A DNA stretch of 64,000 nt from Scalesia atractyloides. Lineage: Eukaryota; Streptophyta; Magnoliopsida; Asterales; Asteraceae. The DNA lies in assembly GCA_947069175.1 (NCBI GenBank), contig CAMTDV010000012.1, positions 40,518,341-40,582,340 of the forward strand, written 5' to 3'. Position 1 is the stretch's first letter, and every line of letters begins with the position of its first letter. The notes below the pieces were generated by a model. The model worked only from the letters and a program-made list of their open reading frames with translations. It did not search any database and was not told the origin of the DNA. The translations under genes were made by a program, and so were the position numbers. Shown here in pieces: positions 56,011 through 64,000 of this stretch.

Positions 56011-56129
56011 AGAAGGAAGTAGAACAAGTAGAGGAGAAAGTAGAAGAACCGATTGAAGCTTGTGTCCAATTCCTCCATACCCCGCTAGATATTTAAACAA
56101 GAAGTAAATGCTTAGTATAACGAGTTATT

Positions 56130-56705
56130 GGAGATGATGTAGATGTTCCATTCCTTTACGCTTTGTCTAAAATACCTAAATTTGCCAAATTTCTTTAAGG
56201 ACTCCTGCTCAATATGAAAAAGAAAATAAGGATCTTTCAATTGTTACTTTGAGCGAGGAATGTTCTGCAGTGATCTCAAACAAACTTCCTACTAAGATGC
56301 CTAATCCAGGAAGTTTCACCATTCCTTGTGATATTGATAATTTTGAGTTTAGAAGTGTTTTAGCTAACCTAGGAGCTAATATTAATGTGATGCTAATTTG
56401 TATTTAAGAAGCTTAACCTAGGAGAGCGTACCCCGACCTACATGAATGTCCAACTCGTCAACCATTCGGTGAAGTTTCCTAGGGGTATAGTTGAAAATGT
56501 GCTTGTAAAAGCTGATAGGTTTGTGTTCCCTACGGATTTCATCATTCTAGACATGGACGAGGATTCTAGTGGACACTCAAGTGTTCCACTCATCTTAGGT
56601 CGTCCATTCCTTTCTACCGCAAAAACTGTAGTTAATGTTTATGGTGGTAAGATAACTCTCGGTGTCACTGATGACACGGTTTGTGACAACTCGTGCTTTC
56701 AAGGT
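56130..56705 (+). pseudogene. Protease of the old Ty3/gypsy element
   Basis: LSKIPKFAKFL, then CLIQEVS-frame text and GSFTIPCDIDNFEF. The expected active-site DLGAS reads NLGAN, so the catalytic Asp is lost. From 56442 an open frame gives LVNHSVKFPRGIVENVLVKA, FVFPTDFIILDMDED and VPLILGRPFLSTAKTVVNVY, closely parallel to the Athila protease. No RT follows, so the element is truncated here. Confidence 0.82.
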
Positions 56706-57339
56706 TAGCACCCTTTTTGGTCATAATTAGTAATTGTTTTCTTTTATTACTACGCTCTACTATTCTTCGAAACCTAAGCTCATATACTAGTTGTGTTTAT
56801 AAAACAAATAAATCTATATTGATATATATACACACACATAACGCTATATAAGTGTATAACACGAAACCAAATTTGAATCTACGCGAACCGTTTGAACCGT
56901 AACACAACTTGCGTAACTCGAACTTATGAGCCTGAATATTCAATATATTAGCATCATCATAATACATTAGATTAGTTGATTTATTATATTTCTTTACTAA
57001 TAGTTTGATTTTATATATATATTATATTATATACACTAAAGTTGCAACCAAAAATCAATGCTGCCAATACCTTATTTCCACTTGCAGCCCGCATTCCCCC
57101 ATTTCCTTTCTACGTTCCTTGTGTGCGGACCTTTCCCCAGCCCAAACCCCCAAAACTCCATGTTATTTTATTAACTCCTCTCATAAAACCCTAACTTGCA
57201 ACCTTCAACATGTTTCATGCGTACTGACATGTGCGAGTGTGGGTATGATTTTTAGATATATATTTGAGTACTTTTCACTCGTTTGTTCAAACTTTAAATT
57301 TATAAAAACAAAATATACAATTATGACTCTCTACAACAG
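56706..57339. other. AT-rich spacer
   Basis: No gene or recognised element. Contains a TA-rich run near 57010-57040 and a C-rich patch near 57080-57170 without a family-like frame. Confidence 0.45.
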
Positions 57340-58870
57340 GCTTTGACAAGTGAACCCATCGTTGGCGTAGTATAGTGATGGTAAGATACAGAGGTCGTCC
57401 AAGTACACAAAAGCTTTTAATACTGGAGTATAATCGACATCTATCTAATCAAATATTTAGGGGAGGTTTTTAATAAAAATAAAGAAATAATTAAAGTAAT
57501 AAAAGAAATAAATAGACAAGATAGAATCACTTGGTTCTGACTTATTATTTACGTATCCTTTGATGATTTTCATGCTTTGGTTTTTTAAGAGATTATCTTA
57601 GTTAAAGTGGTATGTCCCTCTTTTGGAGGCAACGCTACCCTCAGCCATATTGGTCTGAGTCAACAGGGATACAATCCAGCAAGGCCAGAATATTGAAAGA
57701 TAATTAAGTAAGTTATTAAGGCAAAAAGTGGCATTCCCTCTTTTGGAGGCAACGCTACCCTCGGCCATATTGGTCTGAGTTAGCAGGAATATAGTCCCAC
57801 AAGGGTGGTTTAAAGTTTTAATAGTAGTTTATTTATAAGGGATTCAAGCCATTTTTACTTCCCCCGATTTGATGTTATCTGCGTCAAAGGAAGTCCTAAT
57901 AAACTTGAATCAAGTCCTCACAGGATCTATACACTGAATGAGACAAGAACTTTACCCCTACCACCCTTCTAACCCCCTTCCAGGCAGTTAACATGATTTA
58001 TATAGACCAAAGACATGAATGAGTGAATCGACGAAACATAAAAGATGATAGAATAAAATTCACTTTCAATATAAATAACTAGTTATTAAAGTCATTAATA
58101 CATACCCAATTAAAAAGTTAACCAAAGCTAGGAAATCAAAAGTAATATATAAATAACTTGTATTCACCAAGTGATGTAAGAGATTAGCCAAGCATAGCCT
58201 TTGTTTGACAAAAACTCTTTCGATCAATCTTGGATCCCGAGACTACTACACACTCTAGTATGGGTGATGGATGGATGATGGTGGTATTGTAGTAGTGGAG
58301 TGGTGATAGGTGTGAGAGAAGTGGTTTGCCAAGAGATGAATTGAAATGAAACCAAACACCCCATATTTATAGCTGGAAACAGAATGTTCACACGGCCCTG
58401 TGCTTGTTGGGCATGGCCCCGTGCCTTCCTTCTTCTTTGTCTTCATTTAATTCAGATGTCAAATCTATCCTGTTACACGGCCCCGTGTCGTCAACGCACG
58501 GCCCCGTGGCCATTATACTTGCTGTACTACCCAAGATACGCGAATCTGGATGTTGACCACGAATGTGTCCATAGGGACACAACCCCGTGACTCTTGTCTG
58601 CTTCTATTTATCTTCTTCTGATCTGGAATCTTGAAGGGGCACGACCCCATGCCGATGAGGCACGACCCCGTGCCAAACTTTTGATTTGTTGTTTTTGTTC
58701 TTGGGGTGAAGCTTGGGGGGTTGGTATAGTGTGTTGCCTTCCCTTCTTTCATAAGTATGCTGGATTTTGTCATTAACTTGTTCCTTTTGCACATATAATC
58801 TTTGTTTATCCTGAAAATCAAAAGTATACAAAGAAACACACTTTTTCCAACATTAGTACTAAAAGGGTTG
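57340..58870. mobile_element. LTR-like remnant with CACGGCCCCGTG palindromes
   Basis: The stretch GGTCGTCCAAGTACACAAAA (near 57391) resembles Athila/Tat LTR text. A 70-bp unit (CCCTCTTTTGGAGGCAACGC, TACCCTC(A/G)GCCATATTGG) occurs at 57617 and 57736. From 58384 to 58680 lie seven palindrome-like sites, among them ACACGGCCCCGTGT and GGCACGACCCCGTGCC. No coding sequence; exact element borders not found. Confidence 0.5.
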
Positions 58871-59049
58871 ACTTTATACCGTATTTGATATAAATTATAT
58901 GTTGCATTTGGCGCAGATCACATACTGTTGACGAATCAAGCCCAAGACTCCAAGTCCTTGGCTTCAAGGCTGTGTTAATTGACTTCTTTTGATCGCTAGG
59001 TAGGTACCTACTGAGTTTTGATTATAGTCTTATGGTTTACATAAGATTT

Positions 59050-60290
59050 CCTTGTTAAATCCCTCGAATCACAGCTATGTTTTTCTGATTCTTGTTGAGT
59101 GTTTATGTTCTTTGATGATATTAGAAGTATAGGGTTGTTAGATATGATTGTTGTTAATGTTATACTTGATTGAGGGTTCGGTTAATCGTTTAAAGGTTAT
59201 GAGCATGGGATGGATCTTGATAGTTTGGTTGATCATTGACTAATTAAATTCTTGATGTTGAGCATGTTAAATCAGATATAAATGACTAATAACCTGCTGT
59301 GATTAATATTAATGTGTCACGGGTTCGCTAGATAATCGTTTGCAGGATCGGTAACGAAAACAAAATCCGTCCAAGAGTTACAGCCGAATTTAATTGGCTG
59401 TAACTGGGTCATAACTTAACGAAAACATAATTTTCTTGAGTCTAAAATGTGGTATTTTGCAATACGTTTCTAATGGCGCTGGAATCATAATTTTTGGATC
59501 TCGTTTGATATTTTTAAACAAATTATTTCTTTTTAGCAGACAAAGCTGTATTTTTCTGCAAATTTTACGTGTTGTGTTTTAAGTCATAACTTGGTGAATA
59601 CTTAGAGTTAGATCATGAAATTTATATAGTAGATGATCTTAGGTTTCTGTGATAATCTCCACTTGGAATTATGTAAATCGGATAACCGATGAATTTTAAA
59701 TGATTTTTTTCGTGAGCTGCAGTCCGGAAGTGACGAATCTGATTGCTGCTTAGTAATGTTTTTTTATAATTTTTTGTAAAGATTTAGACTCTAAAAACTA
59801 ACACAAGGTCCTCCAAAGGCACGTCGCGTAAAAATATCAAAATTTTTTGCAGCCTCGAAAGTATGGAAAATGAGTTACCTAGAAAAGTCTATTTTCAGTG
59901 AATTTTGTCATGCATGATTATAAGCTTATAAAGTGTCGAACTTGCTACTTTTAATATTTGTACATGCTTAATGATTGTGTAGACCGTGTATGACACGTTG
60001 TAGGTTATATTGTGAACATGTGCTTGAAAACTTAACTAAAAATAATTGTGACAACTTTTACGCGTGTTATTCACTTGATGCGTGTATGACTTGTGTGAAT
60101 TACACAAACAACCCATAATACTTTTGGTAACCATAATAGGACATGGTTGACCACACTAGCTTGCATACCTTAATCTGCCTAACTAAACTATGGTGAGTTC
60201 ACACATTTACCAAAAGCATGCGTTCCCGAGTTTGGGAACCACATTATCTCTGGATTTGGGTCCACCTTATACTCCTAGATTGGAATATGT
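59050..60290 (-). mobile_element. Diverged inverted relative of the 46404-49302 LTR, truncated
   Basis: Several blocks match the solo LTR in inverse orientation and at the same spacing: TCTAATGGCGCTGGAATCAT, TCGTTTGATATTTTTAAA, the hairpin GTTACAGCC...GGCTGTAAC (59388-59415 here, 48252-48280 there) and GTGAGTTCAC about 800 bp on. The right end, where the palindrome array would lie (60210-60290), has only traces (TTCCCGAGTTTGGGAA). Confidence 0.6.
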
Positions 60291-60627
60291 AAGTCCAGTT
60301 GATCGGATCTAACAGGTATCGTAAGACTAACCGATTGCGGAAATAAAGATTAGAATGAAGAACAATCCTTGAATCAAAGCAACTTACATACACCAGAATA
60401 GTGTTTGATACAAGTTTTTCAATAATGACTGACTAGCCTCAAAACCTTGACCTAACACATGTATTTATACTAATTACATAGCCCACAAGTTAGAACCCTA
60501 GGCCCATGAGGCACTAGGAAGCCTAAAACCCTTTAGGAAGCCAAGAACCTTTTAGTAAGCCCCAAACCCTTTAACTTAGCCCAAATGTAGCACTAATGTG
60601 TAAACCTTCAGTTATAAGCCCACCAAT
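60291..60627 (-). mobile_element. Candidate LTR at the end of the right-hand element
   Basis: On the - strand a polypurine run (AGGGGGAGA, about 60631-60639) is followed by TTGGTGGGCTTATAACTG, a layout typical of a retroelement 3' end. The far limit is guessed near 60291. The matching LTR would lie beyond the window. Confidence 0.4.
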
Positions 60628-60639
60628 CTCCCCCTAGGT

Positions 60640-60934
60640 TTACAACATTAGGCCTTTAGTCTTTAGGTAGCACATCGACTCCCAACCTCCCACAATTATC
60701 CCAGCTACAGCAGCCATCCAATCTTTAGCAAAAACTTCATATAATTAAGCTGTATGAATTTGATTCGCAGCAAGCACTTGTAGATCTTCATCGTGAGAAC
60801 TTACTAAATCCACCACGTCATTCACTCGGAAAGCTTTCTCCTTGGTGACGATCGCTACATTCCAACCTTAGAATCATACATCCAGTAATTAAAGTTCTTC
60901 AGAATACCTCTGGGGAATGTCGGAGCAACCGGTA
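60640..60934 (-). other. Region between broken ORF and candidate LTR
   Basis: No open frame or repeat recognised. It probably contains the 3' non-coding part of the right-hand element. Confidence 0.4.
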
Positions 60935-63323
60935 TCACAAGTTCTTTATATGTTGGGGCAATATCACTGATTTAAAACGCCTACAAGTTCTCGCATCACG
61001 AACCCCCTTAGCCGCCCGTAGATATGGCTCAGCAGTTTTCATCATCTTAAAACCAGTCTTGACTTCTTGCTCCAAGCGTTTGAAGAACCTCCAACCCGGT
61101 CCCCGTTCAGTAGTATCGTCGTCAGTGTAAGGAGCTCTCAAAAGATTAGTTAACGCAACCTTTGTCCAGGTTTCAAATTGAGATTCCTTCGAATAATATT
61201 CACGGGTACCATCCTGCCTGACGATAAGCCACATCTTATTCACATGATCATACATCCAACTTAGCACTCTCGACTTGTTTCCAACTTTACTGTAATAACT
61301 CGAACCGAGTTCCATGATATATCTCTCAGATTGGTTGGAAGGATCCTTTAATTGAAAGTTCTAATCAAGTGGATTCACGTCTACATTCTTCATCAGAAGC
61401 ATCTGCTTTTTTCTTTTGAGCCATTGAACGTTTCCGACTCGCAGTGTATTTCTTCTTTGGATCTCGTAGATAATCATCTAACCCTGCTTGACGATCAGCA
61501 GCTAACTACTCAACAATGACTCTATCAGCTTCTCTCTGTTCGGCTGCTCTCTATTTGGCTGCTCGTGATTGATGTTTAATGTTCATCGGATCATTGGTTG
61601 GGTCAGAAAACTCTCGACCAAACTTGTTTTCTAACTTTTCCTTCAAATAAAAAACCATAGTCATCAACATAGTAACATCTCCCTGCAACTGATCAATAGT
61701 CTGATCCATGACATCTATGCGCGTCTGTAACGAAGCAATCTCGGCATCTTTAAGAACAACTTCCTGTTCAAGCACGACCACCCTCTTTTTCAAATTGACA
61801 ACATCCACATTTGTCATCGCTATCCAATCCACTGAACTCAAAAGCTCGTTTTTCTGATCGCCTCAAATATTCCGTATCATCACCTTCAACACCACCTGAA
61901 CCACTACCACTTGAACCACTACCAACCTGCTCCAGATCCTCCAGCACCCATTGAGCTACCACCAAAACCCATCATTTGTAACACAGAATCTGCTGGAACA
62001 GATACAATAGTAGAATGTGTAGCAATGTGAGTAACTATTGGTTCACAGCAATTGTAGATTCGACTATCCGAGTATCCGTCAACGACACAGTAACTAAAGA
62101 TGTAAGATGAGTAGATTCTTCAGCAACACTACCAATCTGAACTTCAGAATGAATTGGTTCTTTAACAGCCTCCGTCCGTCGTCTCTTTACCAATGGTACT
62201 TCTTCTTCGTCAACCTCTTCTTCAGACTCAACCATACCAACAGGAATATCAACAGGAGGTATCACAAGAGGAGGATCACCTTGTCACTCTTGTATCTCTT
62301 CAAGTGTGCAATAAGAGCTTCCAAATTCTCTGTAGTGAGTTCTGGCAATACAGGAGTCAGATGAGCATTAAAATCTGTAATATCATCCAAGAAAGCTTCT
62401 TCCTCATCTGTATCAGCATTAGTAACCAAATACTCAACTTCAATCTCTTTCTCCTGCATCGGTATATCATGTTCCTCAGCTACCATAACATTAACTGGCT
62501 TAGCTGCTGGGATATCCTGTCCAATCACCTGACAAAACTTTCCGAACTTCTTCAAAGGTATGCAACCAATGAAAACAGTCTTTGATGTTTATCGGTTTTT
62601 CTTCGTGGTTTCGAAAATGTTTGGACTCATTGGCTTCATGTTCAACAAATTAGCATCAGAAGCGTCCTTGGTCAAATCAGGGTACCGGGCATCGAAAATT
62701 AACTGTACAAACCGTGGATATAGCAGAAACATTCTCTTCTTCGACTGTTCCAAGATCTTCTTCATATTCTCGAAAATATAACCAGAGAAGTTATATTTCC
62801 AATCCATAACGAGAGATACAATCACCGAAGTTTGGCTGATCTAATCCTCCTTTGTTCTCAGATATACATTGCATAAAGACATGTACTAGTAATCTCCAGT
62901 ATGCGGGAAACATCTTCTTCAGTAAAGGCGGATAAGTTCCCTCGTAACTCATCTCTGTCAGCACAGGCATCACTTTCTCCTTGGCGTACAAAGTCGGATC
63001 ACTTGTAGCATCAGCAAACCGCAATACCTCTCGAACACAGGCTTCATTAAGCAAAATCTCTTTTCCCTGAATCTGTGAACTGATGTATGGCCTCCCATCA
63101 GCGCCTCTCAAATGGAAGCTAGCTCTCATCCAAAAAGTATGCACAAGATCTTGATATATAACTGGGTTGGCTCGAAGGGCGTATCAATCTTGCACTCATT
63201 CAGACCAGCCATCATGGATCTAAACTCTTGGAAAAATTCTGCTGGAGGATTGGATAAATAACCTGCCTGGTTGTGAAACTGTTCTTCCACCAGCATAATA
63301 GCATCAAATGCCTCTTCCGCCAT
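60935..63323 (-). pseudogene. Long broken ORF of a retroelement-associated plant family, function unknown
   Basis: About 750-800 codons on the - strand from ATG 63323 (MAEEAFDAIMLVEEQFHNQA), broken by frameshifts (near 63180 and 62825) and stops. N-terminal part: HTFWMRASFHLRGADGRPY, LLNEACVREVLRFADA, MSYEGTYPPLLKKMFPAYWR, DWKYNFSGYIFENMKK and RMFLLYPRFVQLIFDARYP. Then an acidic, low-complexity middle (EEEVDEEEVPLVKRRR) and a coiled coil (about 61600-61830, LEQEVVLKDAEIASLQTRID). The C-terminal block has WMYDHVNKMWLIVRQDG and PGWRFFKRLEQEVKTGFK. I recall related proteins from daisy-family genomes, where they carry misleading names from weak domain hits. No gag, protease or pol motif is present. 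Confidence 0.6.
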
Positions 63324-64000
63324 TTCTGTCAGAAAGAATAAACAAGTTAAGTCAAGCTCAACAAAACCAGCTGACAGGTCATCCAAGAGTCAATAAATTC
63401 GAAAGTTTCAGAGCAGTTCAAAATATCAATTATTTGAAAGGTTCAAAAGACATTTCAAAGGTTCAATCATTGACAAGGTTTAAACACAGAGCAAAGGTTC
63501 ACCTTATTTGAAAAGGTTAAGACAGTTCAAAAAGTTCAGACTTTAGAATCTAGATTCAAAACGTTTAACAAGAATCCGGATGAACCTTTCATCACTCCGG
63601 ATAAACATCATCCGAGGTGAAATCTGAGTTCATTCAATTCGGTTGAATATCCATCTGGAATGAAATCTGAAATACCACCCATTTGAAGATCAATCCGAAA
63701 TGCATGAATATTTGAAGATTATCATTTAATTCCATAATTAAGAAGCATTGTATACCTAATTCGGATGAAATTTAAGAGGAAATCCGAAATGAAGATGAAC
63801 AGTGAATTCGAAAGATGAACATAGGATTTCGGAAAAAAATTGTGAATGATCCGAAATGTAAATCTGATTCATTTATATACTATTCTGGAATGGGCTTGGG
63901 TCTAAAACCTTTGGGCCCAAGTCAATCCGGATTCCATCATCCGAGATTAACAAATAATTCGGATTGGACTTATGTTGAGCCCAATCCAGAACAGTGAAAT
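63324..64000. repeat. Leader or repeat region upstream of the broken ORF
   Basis: No gene. GGTTCAA/AAGGTT(C/T)A steps recur between 63395 and 63540. From 63570 the sequence is rich in ATCCG(A/G)A-type words in both orientations (TTCGGAT/ATCCGAA). It continues beyond the window end. Confidence 0.5.

Noticed and set aside
60935..63323. Assignment of the right-end ORF to a vesicle-fusion (longin-type) protein
   Set aside because: I recall such names on similar database entries, but no longin or SNARE motif is visible here, so the function is left open.

Overview
This is nuclear DNA of a eudicot plant. Two genes with plant-type exon-intron structure are buried in AT-rich, heavily nested transposable-element DNA. 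Several retroelement ORFs resemble ones I associate with Asteraceae (daisy family), but that placement is an inference and is weak.

Gene part (about 7-27.5 kb). A GH1 beta-glucosidase gene (BGLU44-like, 11 exons, 7067-13034, + strand) reads cleanly except for three single-base deletions, each in a homopolymer run. Downstream on the - strand is an XPG-family nuclease gene, EXONUCLEASE 1 (EXO1; 11 exons, 27446 down to 15136). Its exon 2 is split by an 8-kb Ty1/copia retrotransposon (19322-27287), and two further exons carry one-base deletions. Unless an intact allele exists, this EXO1 copy is dead. The introns of both genes hold small elements: foldback MITEs, a hAT-type MITE with an imperfect 8-bp target duplication, and two SINEs of one family, one with a perfect 12-bp duplication.

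Left edge (1-6.7 kb). The end of a Tekay-type Ty3/gypsy chromovirus with its 3' LTR; a complete 1001-bp non-autonomous hAT element with 8-bp target duplications; a fragment of a GH17 beta-1,3-glucanase; and a two-copy 0.6-kb tandem repeat.

Middle (28-36 kb). An old foldback element with arms of about 0.5 kb was hit twice in its left arm. One insertion is a 2.4-kb LTR-like block holding three tRNA-like modules at an exact 166-bp period plus a fourth further on. The other is a young 947-bp Pack-MULE (9-bp target duplication, 248-bp terminal inverted repeats) carrying a fragment of an RD19-type papain-like cysteine protease gene.

Right half (36-64 kb). A three-level nest. An old + strand Ty3/gypsy gag-protease region is split by a 16.5-kb - strand Athila-type element (36613-53149: LTRs, tRNA-Asp-type primer site, gag, protease, RT, RNase H, integrase, an extra ORF in the env position, repeated polypurine tracts). 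The Athila element is itself interrupted by a 2.9-kb solo LTR with a TTTCA target duplication. A second, non-coding LTR element (53212-55432) interrupts the old gag again. Beyond lie more LTR remnants and, from 63323 to 60935 on the - strand, a broken long ORF of a retroelement-associated family that I cannot assign a function.

The most unusual signals are the short CG-rich palindromes scattered through the non-coding parts of three different LTR elements, the stem-loops next to repeated polypurine tracts, and the phased tRNA-like array. All coordinates, splice sites and similarities were read by eye from the sequence; no database search was run.
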